Below, piece after piece: positions 1 through 9,800 of a stretch of DNA of 30,756 bases. The stretch comes from Nephromyces sp. MM_2019 (lineage: Eukaryota; Apicomplexa; Aconoidasida; Nephromycida). Below the pieces are notes generated by a model. That model saw nothing but the letters and a program-made list of their open reading frames with translations. It was not told the DNA's origin and did not search any database. A program made the translations under genes and the position numbers. Within the stretch, counting starts at the first letter, position 1; each line of letters starts with the position of its first letter. The DNA is taken from positions 1-30,756 of the forward strand of contig JADHZB010000301.1 of assembly GCA_015657535.1 (NCBI GenBank). The letters run 5' to 3'.

Positions 1-8
1 CCGCCAAT

Positions 9-63
<55 letters not shown>

Positions 64-427
64 ATGAATATGATACTGCGACAGTAATCTAACTCGGTAC
101 GAGAGGAACTGTTAGGTCAGATACTTGGTAAATGCGGCTACCTGAAAAGCTAGTGCCGCGAAGCTACCATCTGTTGGATAATGACTGAACGCCTCTAAGT
201 CAGAATCCATACTGGATAAGCAGTGTTATTTACCATTTCCAATAGAAATTGTAATTTAAAATAGGATGCATTGTTTAATACATCCCTAATTCAATTATTT
301 TAACAAATTGAAATATTGGAAGTGATACATTCTTTGTAGACGACTTAGTTGCAACCAGGTATTGTAAGCACGAGAGTGAGTTATCCTCACGATCTGCTGA
401 GATTTAGCCTGGTTTGCCTTGATGTGT
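1..427 (+). rRNA. Large-subunit (28S) rRNA, 3' terminal part
   Basis: The gene enters from the left edge and runs rightward. Near-universal eukaryotic LSU blocks are visible: GAACGTGAGCTGGG and ACCGTCGTGAGACAGG near the start, the sarcin-ricin loop at 96-109, TGCCGCGAAGCTACCATC near 155, TGAACGCCTCTAAGTCAG near 186, and the 3' terminal domain with GACGACTTAG and GATCTGCTGAGATT near 391. The 3' end is placed at about 427 by analogy with the yeast 3' end; it could be a few bases off. The variable stem between about 225 and 330 is AT-rich. One base of the sarcin-ricin loop differs from the usual sequence (G96 where A is expected). SSU, ITS and 5.8S would lie to the left, outside the window. Confidence 0.97.
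96..109 (+). other. Sarcin-ricin loop of the LSU rRNA, with an A-to-G change
   Basis: The sequence reads GGTACGAGAGGAAC, whereas the form I know from bacteria to animals begins AGTACGAGAGG. The GAGA tetraloop and bulged G are intact. The changed base corresponds to E. coli A2654, which forms a non-canonical pair in the G-bulge. The loop is the docking site for translational GTPases. The position is read directly; rarity of the change is from general knowledge of the family. Confidence 0.8.
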
Positions 428-552
428 CACCATGTATATTACATTCGGTGTTATTTATAATTAACCGCAATGTTAATCCCTATCAAAAACTTGAAAGCAC
501 AGAGATACTTAGCCAAAAATTCTCCTGGCTTGTGTTTGTTGCTGCATGCCAA

Positions 553-574
553 AAGTTCATATCCATATGAACTT
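553..574 (+). promoter_or_regulatory. Perfect 10-bp hairpin about 125 bases after the rRNA end
   Basis: AAGTTCATAT (553-562) and ATATGAACTT (565-574) are exact reverse complements separated by CC. Its position just past the mature 28S end suggests a 3' processing or Pol I termination element, but that role is inference. Confidence 0.45.
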
Positions 575-841
575 CTTATTTGTTCATTTGATTAAATTAC
601 ACTTTTTATGATACTATGTGTTGTAATGCCTTGCTAGAATGTATATAACACTAAATATACTTGAAATTAACTGGTTTGCAAAAAATTTGCTTGTTTTTAT
701 TTTGTTTTATTAATCTGTTTGTCCTTACTAGTATAATTATAAAGTATTTAAACTTATATAATTGACTAATTTTCAATCACCTGAGGAGTTTTGCTAGAGT
801 AAGAAAGCGCTTCAATTTGCCAAATAGAAACAGTTTAGAAC

Positions 842-857
842 TCGCGTTTCAACGCGA
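842..857 (+). promoter_or_regulatory. Short GC-rich inverted repeat in the rDNA spacer
   Basis: TCGCGTT (842-848) and AACGCGA (851-857) are exact reverse complements around TC. It stands out as a CG-rich island in AT-rich spacer. It may be an rDNA spacer element or a protein-binding palindrome; no function can be assigned. Confidence 0.3.
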
Positions 858-2718
858 TAGTAATGGCATAAAAAAATCATTTTTAACATGTGTTACGTTT
901 TCTTGTAAATTCACTGATGTTCAAAATTCATCTCTTCTGGGTGATATTTGTACGATGGTACTCAGAGATATTTCACGAGGGACTAACCATTGTTTTTGAG
1001 ACTTTAGAACTTTACTAATTTGTTTTGTAATCATTATGGACTAACTTCCGCAAGTAATGAACTATAAGTGGAATATCTTCATGAAATTGTAGATGTGTAA
1101 TTTTTAACAATTTGGAGCAGAATTCGTATAGGTGCGATAAGCGGTACATCATAGGAGGGATGTCATTTGTATTTTATTCATAAAAGTGGATTTAAGTTAT
1201 TTGTAACTAATGAAACTCAATTCCAGTAAATTATCAGATATGTATAATATTTCCTTACAAAATTTACTAACATACAAATAACTGAGTTTTGAGTGAAACT
1301 TGGAAAATTGTAGTTAGAAAAATCTTGTAAAGTTATAACTTTTGAGATTATGAATTTGTATTGGTTTGTTTTGTAATGGTTTCAAGTTGAATTTTGTAAT
1401 TATCATATTTTTACCTAGTTTTCCCTTTAATTTAAAGAAGTTTGTAATTTTCCTATTGCGAAAATTTACAAATTGATTTTTTGAGGAATTTTGTATTTGC
1501 AAATTTGTACTAGAATATTCTGTAATGAATTTGAAAAAAACTTAAAAGCACTCATTATATAAAATCTCCTAAAAAGAAACAGGCTCGTAAATTTTGTAAA
1601 ATCTAAGATCCCAAATATAATACGTCGACTCAGTTAAGAAATGTGTATAATAATGGATTATGAATATAATATTCATCATTCTTATGTTAAATTCCAACTA
1701 CGAACTGTCAAATTCTAAGGTGAATTTATAGAAATTTAGGGCACTTTTGACAAAAGATAAATTGAAATAAAGGTTTACTGATAAATATATAGATAAGTCT
1801 AGTTCAAGTGTATCCATATACAAAATACATATTATAACATCTGTTGGTATTATGATTTTGCTGAAAGGGTTTGTTATATCTTCAAGATTTAAGTTTCTAG
1901 CCAAAAAATTGTACTTATAATTCAAATTAATTAGTGTAGCCTAATAAAAATCAAAGCCAGTCTATGAACTTAAAACTTGAGTGATTACAAGTTAAGCATT
2001 ATTTCACATTAAAAATTTGCACTACTAATTCAAAATTTACATCATTCAATAAGTTTGGTGGGAAAATTAATTTCAAAATCGTTAAAAATGCAAGGTCTGA
2101 TGTTAGGTGACCTTGATAAACTCATGCTTAATCATGGCTTAATTATTTAATTGGATAAATAGAGCTTAATCAAAATCCACTTTGTAAAAGTACCACTTAC
2201 AGCAATATAATGGCTTGGAAAATCTAGTTCCGGTAAGATTTTGATGCATCTTAATGTATAAAAATATGACTTCTATGACCTATAAATGTGTACTTGTGGC
2301 TTTTATATTTAGTCTTTCAACGTGCTCGAATCTTAAATATTTAATTCTAGTTTAAGCATCATGAAGGCTTTCAAGTGGCTTTATGCCAAGTTATCTAAAA
2401 TACAAAATATGTATCCATCATGCAAATTAACCCCTTTGAATAGGGTAAGAATAGAAAATCTGATAATAAAATTTATACTTTACAAACTAAACCTACATGT
2501 ATAAGCATTTTATTCAATTTATAAGTGAAAATTTATTTTCTTACTAACGGCCATTAATAAACCTTTACGAGCTTAAAGTCTTGATTAAAACCCGAGTCTA
2601 ATGCTTTAACTTTTATATTTGATCACCATGTTTTATTAACATTTAGGTAATAAAGATTTTACTATCATTAAAGATGAACAAAAAGATGCTTCTAATTGCT
2701 TAAAGAGAATTATTAAAG

Positions 2719-3367
2719 TTATCATGATAAAGAGAGTCTGATTGGTTCATTAAATACTGAAAATTTTGCTCTGAGTTATTATATAGTAAAAGGCCAAAAA
2801 GCATTAAGATCTAACTCAGAGGAGGAGGGTGAGCAATGGATATATTTTTTAGATAACTATTTAAATAAGAAGTTCAAGATTGATGAGATTAGTAACGAGG
2901 TATATTCTGGGATATTTAATTTCCTGATACCCAATTGCAATTACATAAGAAATCTTTCTTTTTTCACAGCTAAATTAGGCTTGTAAATTATTTTAGTTAC
3001 TGTTTATCCTCAATTAGGCAGCTCTCATACTTTTAATAAATATTTTATATAAAACATTATACAGATTATATGGGCAAAAGATTTTGGATTTAAAGATTTG
3101 AAAAGCTATAAAAAGTTGTTAAATGATCCTAAGATAGATAGGGTTGATATTTCAACTAATGATTTAGATGTTCGTTCTAAATTATTCATAGAATTTTACG
3201 CCTTTACATATCGTTAGTTTTCTTAGACATGCATTGAAATCCTAATTATATTTTTAGCTAAATTTATAATCGTGAAATCTCATTTAGAAAGGATTGGAGG
3301 TAAAAGACGGAATAAGAGTGCTATATCGGCTGTTGGTTTTAAAAAGGGCAACTTTATAATAATATAA
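2719..3367 (+). CDS. Candidate spliced gene of unknown function, 5' end unresolved
   Basis: Three exons join in phase: up to 2899, 3065-3212 and 3258-3367 (TAA). Introns are GT-AG (2900-3064 starting GTATAT, ending TATACAG; 3213-3257 ending TTTTTAG), and the second is confirmed by a split proline codon. The peptide begins around SYHDKESLIG, continues through EEEGEQWIYFLDNYLNKKF and IIWAKDFGFKDLKSYKKL, and ends with a basic tail holding GGKRRNKS. No Met lies in the first exon's frame. An open stretch just upstream (about 2649-2717, with KDEQKDASNCLKRIIK) is one frame off, so either an exon boundary or a frameshift is hidden near 2717. I recognise no family. The alternation of short hydrophobic helices and the first part's pattern weakly recall LYR-type small proteins, but that is not enough to name it. 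It may be a decaying gene. Confidence 0.4.
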
Positions 3368-3647
3368 AAATTATGTAACATTAGTTGTATTTGGAGTAAT
3401 AATTACAATATGATGTTACAAAATTATAAAATTTTCGCATTCATATACGGATTTGTAAGCAAACTACATAAAATTTTATTGCAAAAATTGTGTTCAGTTG
3501 GAATTCTCTTGATAATGGAAGGTATTTTTGAAAATGTAATTGTGGACCTCTGAGGGATAAATGAATTTGAAGCGAATTTTAATATCTTTTCTCATGCTGA
3601 AATGATTAACAAGTATACTGGGGGAAAAGAACAGGGAATCATCATGA

Positions 3648-4073
3648 CTTATTGTGAAATCCTCCAAAAAGAAAAGATCAGTGATGATTTATTTATGTTT
3701 AGAAATTCAGGATAATTCCAAATTAATTGATCTATCTATAAGACGAATTTATTATAAATTAGAGTTAGAGCCTGCTAAGTGGGCTAGATCTTATTCAATT
3801 CTGAGTATAGATAAAGATCAAGTAGATTATTTAAAGGTATTCAAAGAATGCATAAAATTAGTAGCGAATATAAAATCAACAGTTAGGAGTGGAAATGGGA
3901 ATTTGACTATTAAAATCATTAACACAATAAACTTGGTAAAGATTGTAGGATGTGGAGTTTACTTAGCTAGCTTTGAGGTTCTAGCATATCATAGGGGTGA
4001 CTTATTTTGCTCAAAGGACTCTACGAGAGTCTTGGAGGTTAGTGATTTTCGCAATTTTGGGAAATTGCGATAA
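3648..4073 (+). pseudogene. Unrecognised open frame without an initiator ATG; possible exon or gene relic
   Basis: The frame is open from just after a stop at 3645 to TAA at 4071-4073. It has no ATG near its beginning; the first in-frame Met is in VMIYLCLEIQD. The peptide looks protein-like, with mixed charged and hydrophobic segments such as DKDQVDYLKVFKECIKL and no low complexity. An overlapping frame upstream carries NIFSHAEMINKYTGGK and then a stop at about 3714, which suggests a frameshifted or spliced gene spanning about 3540-4073. No family is recognised. The last 30 codons overlap the first copy of the GC-richer repeat that begins near 4040, so the C-terminus may be chance read-through. 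Confidence 0.3.
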
Positions 4074-6454
4074 AGTGTGAATTTTAGGGTTTGAGTTTAA
4101 GATTTTAAAAAATTAAAAGTTTTATATGAATAACTTTTTTTGAGCGTATGAGTTCAGAATATTTCCTCAAAATTTCTTCGTTATTTTATATATCTATCCT
4201 TCTTTTCTTGGTATTTTATAGCTTTTATTCGATTCTTCTTAGTTTGGGGGGAGTTTGGGCAACCCCGCTCAGTCAACATATGATGAGAATAATCTTAAGA
4301 TTCTGTTTGGGTACAACTTGGTTGAATATGTGTGTACTACTTACTACTCATAATCCTCACTTTTTTAACTTATCTGAAGATTGGTTTAGTTCCCCCAAAT
4401 TGTCACTTGTTGGCTAAGTCTAACTGATCTTAGTACTAAACACCTAGCGTCTCCGATGCACTAGTGATGATAAAGTAATATTGATATCACTCTTGCAGCT
4501 AGTCTATTTATTCACTTCATCAAATGAACTGTAATTTGATCTAAAGGGTAATCTGAGTGTGATTTAATTTAGAGTGAGATATCTAGTAACTTTTGCGAGT
4601 AACGCGAGCATGTAATCAAAAGTCCCAATATCCCGGTGCGAGTTTATGGTATATGGGTTAGTATTGTTATGAAGGTTCTAAAGAAATTTGTAGTGTTATG
4701 AGGAATCTTTATAAGGAAAAGTAAAGTTAAAATCATAAAAGAAAACTAAGTAAATATTGTGTAAAATTATCTTCTTATATCCATAAGGTAATCATCATAT
4801 TCAAGAATGAATTCCTCTTGGAGATTCTTTAAGTTTTTTGGGGGCTTTGCCGGTAAATTGTGGGGATCTCGCCATCTAAAATACGAGAATCTTCTTAGAA
4901 TCCTTCTCGATATGAGAAACGATCCAGGATTATTTACTTCACTGGGTAATGTGAGTATGAAGAATTGTTTTTGTTCTTCTTTTCACCACAATGATCAAAC
5001 TTTGCCGGGTGATCACTCAGGCAGGCTATTATGAGAGTTTAGCGCGTTGAAGGTTGATTAGTCTAGATAAAACAGAATTTGTGTTATCTCTGGGAGCGAG
5101 GTGGGTACGGATGAAGTCGTTCGAATTAGCGTTTCATCGACTAGGCTACTCTTAGTACACACTCCAGTGCTCAACTCAAAGAGGGTTTTTAAATTAGTCC
5201 TTTACTAGTTTTAACGCTAGGGCCGCAATTGGTTTTACTACGTGGTTAATTTTTAGTACAACTTTTCTAGCTAAATCATCGATCTTCAAAGTGGCAAAGT
5301 TAAGTTCTATCGGTTTATGCTAGGTTCTAGTTAGCGCGTAAAAGGGGCTTTCTTTATGGTATAAAACTTTGGGTAAAATAAGGAAGTTTGGGGTAAAAGT
5401 TTAAAGTTAAATCTTCTTATTAAAAATCTTTTTCCTAGTTAAAATCGTTCTGCGTTTTTGTTTTACACCGCGAAATTCTTCTGGGGGGAATTAAAGAACT
5501 CACTAATTCTTCCTCACTGTGTGCCTAAGATCGGCGCACCGAACGCTAGGTTTTGAGATACATTCTTTCTAGCTACTTGTTAACTGAGGTTCGCTTTTAG
5601 TGCCCCCCGATCTATTTGCGCTCTAAGGTATGCAACCGTTCCTAGCTGATTGTTGCCCATAAGCTCATATAAATCAGAATTTGTTCCATATGTTAGTCCC
5701 CTTTGTGGGCGTCGAAGATACTAGTAGCTTTAGGTTAGATGTTGAGTTTTGGGTAATCCAAAGTGAAAGTGGCGCTAGTTTACTCGAGGGCGCGGTTTTA
5801 TATTAGTTTCTAGTGGTTTACTAATGTTATACGCGGTGAAGATTGTAGTGTGTGCGAATCTTCACGGTCAGGCGCGGATTTCTAGCAACTCTTAGCTCAA
5901 TTTTTAACTAGTGAAATTCATGTGTGTAATTATGAGGAAATCGGGAAAGTCAGCAAACTTTGTGATTTCTGGGAATTACGAGGGAATGTGATTTTTAGAG
6001 TTCAAGTTAAAAGTTAAAAGAAAACGTTAAAATCTCTATAAATTTGGTTATCTCTAAGGGATAAGTTCTTAAAATTCTTAAAATGTTTTTCTATATTTTT
6101 CTATATTGTTCTTGTTCCTATCTTCTTTTCTTCGATTAATCTTTTTAATGCTCTTTTATTTTTTTTGTTGGGGGTGAGATTTTGGGATACATTATTTAGT
6201 CAATCTGCGCCGAAGAAACTCTTCGGGTTATCTTCGAGTATTAGTTGTTCACGCGTTAACGTTTTACTCGCCATCCTTATGATTTTAGTTTACTTAAAGA
6301 TACTAGGCTTAACTTCCTCGTGACACTACTCGTTGTCTAAGTCTAGCCTTTATTAACACTACATATCTAGAGTGTCAGATGGACTAGTAAGACTGAAGAA
6401 TTAATGCTCCTAGTCTCGCCAGATATCTAGTTATGCATTAGACTCTAAATGTAA
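4040..6454. repeat. Four divergent tandem copies of a ~0.6 kb GC-richer, CTAG-dense unit
   Basis: This tract is visibly richer in G and C than its flanks and has no sustained coding frame. Two landmarks recur in order. A T-rich run leading into a G run lies at about 4241, 4843, 5480 and 6167. A motif of the form GCGTC..GAT..ACTAGT lies at 4445-4465, 5127-5145, 5708-5725 and 6368-6388. The spacings are 580-690 bases. Copies 1 and 4 align over more than 400 bases in three collinear blocks: 4052 with 5968 (TGGGAAATT / TGGGAATTA onward), 4198 with 6118 (TATC.TTCTTTTCTT onward), and 4405 with 6325 (GGCTAAGTCTA / GTCTAAGTCTA onward). Copies 2 and 3 are weaker. CTAG occurs 26 times between 4440 and 6430. 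A 9-bp hairpin lies at 5836-5865. The strand and product, if any, are unknown. Confidence 0.5.
5836..5865 (+). other. Hairpin inside the GC-richer tract
   Basis: GTGAAGATT (5836-5844) pairs exactly with AATCTTCAC (5857-5865) across a 12-base loop. It would fit a structured RNA produced from this tract, though one stem alone does not show transcription. Confidence 0.35.
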
Positions 6455-6525
6455 GCATCTGTGGTCTAGTGGTAGAATACCTCGTTGCCATCGAGGTGAC
6501 CCGGGTTCGATTCCCGGCAGATGCA
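6455..6525 (+). tRNA. tRNA-Gly (anticodon GCC)
   Basis: The 71-base cloverleaf is complete. The acceptor stem GCATCTG (6455-6461) pairs with CAGATGC (6518-6524), with discriminator A6525. The anticodon stem CCTCG/CGAGG (6480-6484 / 6492-6496) encloses TTGCCAT with anticodon GCC at 6487-6489. The T arm is CCGGG-TTCGATT-CCCGG. The internal Pol III promoter is canonical: A box TGGTCTAGTGG (6462-6472) and B box GGTTCGATTCC (6504-6514). There is no intron and no encoded CCA. It reads glycine codons GGC and GGU. It sits 67 bases past the last landmark of the repeat tract. Confidence 0.98.
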
Positions 6526-6531
6526 TTTTTT
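6526..6531 (+). terminator. Pol III terminator of tRNA-Gly
   Basis: A run of six T directly follows the discriminator base, as expected for RNA polymerase III termination. Confidence 0.85.
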
Positions 6532-6849
6532 AACTATTAGTTGCCTTATAAAATATTCTTTAGCATAAAATCAAAGTATACACCTTAGTCAACAAGCAGC
6601 CAAAAGTTATAAATTATTGGTACTTATAAAATAATAAAGATTTATTTTAATAAATATAATGATCTTAAGTAAAATTTTTATATGACCAATGTGTCCATCT
6701 CAGTGCGCTTTGTAAGTTTCATTGAGTAATAAAAATATTGTAATTTAGTTTTATTAAAAATATAAGTAAATGTTAATAAAAAAAAGTTCTTTAAATCTGT
6801 TAAATTACGTTCAATAAAAGCTTTTTGAATATTGATTAAAACTTTAGGA

Positions 6850-9800
6850 TTAAGTTATTGAGCTTGTTTGATTGATCTCTTCTTTATATAATTCATAAAT
6901 GCTTTGAATTGCATTTATATTCCCCATGTTAAAGTGATTAATAAGTTCTTTGGAGATGTTTCGATATCGCGCAATCATATGAAATTCCCTAGTAATCTTT
7001 TCTAATTCAACAGATTTTTCAGCAGCACACCTAAATAAAATAAATATGTTAAGCACATGGTGAGTGATATGTATGAGCAATGTTATATATTTAAAATTAA
7101 TAGAAATAGAATTTCGGTATTCAAAATTAGCATGATTTTACTAGCCCTAAAATAAAAAATAAGATATTCAAGGGCCTAGTTTGTGGGCAATATAAATGTT
7201 CTTTTGTTATAGGTTCTTTATTTCTCAAAAGCAATATATAAGCGTCAATTAGAAACTGTTTACTGTAAAACTTCCTCTGGAATTCCAGCTAAGCGTGCAA
7301 TATGAGAACCATGAGACTTTGGGCAACTTCCCTCAATCAGTTTATATAAAAAAGTAACATTTTCATGTTCAACCTCAGCAGCCATATGGAAATTTATGAT
7401 AGAAGAATGAAGCCGAAACTCTTCACATAGTAGGTGAAAATGAGTAGAAAAGAGGCATCGACACTATATTTAAGAATAGTTGAAAACACAATTTGGGATG
7501 CAAATTTGAAACATTAGCTAATGTCATATAACCTTAATAGAGTTAGCTATGTACTCAAGTGCAGCCATTGCAATTGCTGTACCATCGAATGTTGATGTCC
7601 CCCTTCCTAATTCATCGATAATTACGAATGATTTAGAGGTTGCCTAAACAATCAATCCAAAATATATTTGATATTCTACTGTATAATTTAGATAAATTAT
7701 AAAATTAACTTCTAGATATATATATATATGCAATTTAATAAATAATTCAGTAATCTGGAAACATATATGCTGATTATAGATTTGTGTAATACAAGATCAT
7801 AATTGTATATATGTAGATAAATAGAGAAAGCTGTAAAACTCAAAATATTGGATTACAACTCGTCCCCAATTTTATTACCTGCCTTAGGATTGAACAAGTT
7901 TCTTCTAACTCTACAAAAAACGTGCTTTTTCCTTCAAGGATCAAATCATGAGCACCAATCCTAGTAAATATACGGTCAGCAGGTGTCATCAAACATCGAT
8001 CAGCTGTTAATTGGTTTTTGAAAAGTAAAATTTACCAAGAAATTAGGATGAAATCAAAAAGCATATAATTATTTCCGGAATTATAAAAATTTATGACTGA
8101 ATGTTTATAATATGTTGAAAATGTATTTGAAAAATCTATTTATAAAAATGTCAAATATGTGAGTAAATAATTATGTCCTTTGTTACAAGAGTTGTTTTTA
8201 ACCTGCAACAAAACAGCCCATTTGTGCCATTATAATAGCTATACAAGTTTGCCTCAAAACTGTAGATTTACCACCCATGTTTGGTCCAGTTACAAGTATT
8301 GTACTAGCTTCAACTTCATCACAATTAATCTTCATATCATTAGGTATAAAATTTGATATTGTATGTGAAACAACAGGGTGTCTGTAATAATAACATTTTT
8401 ACATAAATTATAAAACTAGTTGTACATTGGGAACCAAAATTTCATTATAAACTCCACAAACATATAAAATCAGTCAATTAGCTGATGTTTTATATCAAAA
8501 TACTCGCCTGCAATTTTCGAGTATTAATTGTGGGCCAAAGTTAGATGATGGGTCATATTCTATGAATTGAGGTTTACACATTTTTGTAGGACAAGTTAGT
8601 TGTACCATAGCCAGAGAGATCAAACAGTCAATTTCAGCTACAATTCTGTAAAGCCTTTGATATTCACTGTAACGCTCATAAAATGTGTTAAATAGTTTCT
8701 TCATAAATGGGAAAATAGCATCCTTTTGAGCTTGTTCAGCATCTAAAGTTGTGTTAAAAATGAATTGTAAGATATTATTCAAAGCATATTAAACCATGCA
8801 GCATGGCATTTATAAGACAAATCGAATAGCATTTATAAAGAGGATATCAGAGAATTAGAAACTAGGAGATAATCTTACCTTCAAGTTCAACAATAAGCTC
8901 CTTTATTTCCTCGGTATGAAACCTGATCATTATTTAGATCAATATTTATTAAGTTAGCTATTATATAGTGCGATTCTAATAATACCTTATAAAGCCTTTC
9001 TTGGTAGAAGTTACTTCAACAGATTGTTGGAAGCTCCTAGAAATATTGTCAGGTGCCTCTACTTCATATCTGAGGATAATTTATCATATATATATACATA
9101 TATATATATGATTTAAAATCAACTTAAAAAATTATCTAGCAAAGAAAAAAGTGACATCTTAGTAATAGAGTGAAAAAATTTTCAAAAAAGGTAATGATAA
9201 GTCATATTAAAAAAATATATTGGCTATTAACAAAATTTAGTAATATGAGTCCTTATTTTACCAAAATTGTTGCCTTTTTCTATATAAATATTCAAAGATA
9301 TAAGAATATATGGATAATGTAGATAACAATGAAAAAAAATTTACTTGAATTTGCTATGTACATATTTCAAAGAGTGTTGACGTGTAGTTCTAATAAGCTC
9401 TTCGAGGTGCGTTTCTAACTCTTTTTGAATATCATTTATTTTCATTACAGATGAGTCATGGCTTTCTTCAAATCCCTAAGAAGATTAAGTATACTTGATC
9501 ACTTAGCTTTATTAAAAATTTTCAAGGAATGTTAAAACTAACAACTTTAGGTTTAGGTGATTTTTCATCTGTTAGATCAATCTTATCCCTTAAAGAATAA
9601 TTTAAATCTCCAAGATATGGGCAACAACCACCTTCATCTTCCCTTCTAGTTAAGAAACTCAATCTAGAGGGTAATTTATCATAATCTTCTGTACATCTTA
9701 GCTCTGTATTTATTATTTCCTAAAATAAGTGGTGATAAAAGTGAAATCTTAAGTTCTTATTGATTTGTAAAATTTCTTATACATTTTGTTACATAAATAA

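Larger units (their letters stand above)
428..2700. other. AT-rich spacer downstream of the rRNA gene
   Basis: No coding region is supported here; the open frames are short and lack family resemblance. A perfect short hairpin lies at 553-574 and a second at 842-857. TTGTAA recurs (for example near 1025, 1200, 1372, 1395, 1442 and 1592). An ATG at 2361 opens 28 codons ending at a good 5' splice-like GGTAAGA (intron would start at 2445). It could be a first exon of the candidate gene at 2719-3367, but its phase does not join to that gene's known frame, so I do not call it. Confidence 0.7.

Noticed and set aside
2360..2444. Possible first exon (ATG, 28 codons, GGTAAGA donor) for the gene at 2719-3367
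   Set aside because: The donor leaves phase 0, which does not join to any supported downstream acceptor in the right frame; kept only as a note.
4402..4440. Resemblance to U2 snRNA (TTGGCTAAG)
   Set aside because: The branch-site recognition GTAGTA, Sm site and overall structure are missing; the similarity is limited to about nine bases.
4148..5034. Two 75-89 codon plus-strand frames in the GC-richer tract
   Set aside because: The other repeat copies do not preserve either frame, so they are unlikely to be coding.
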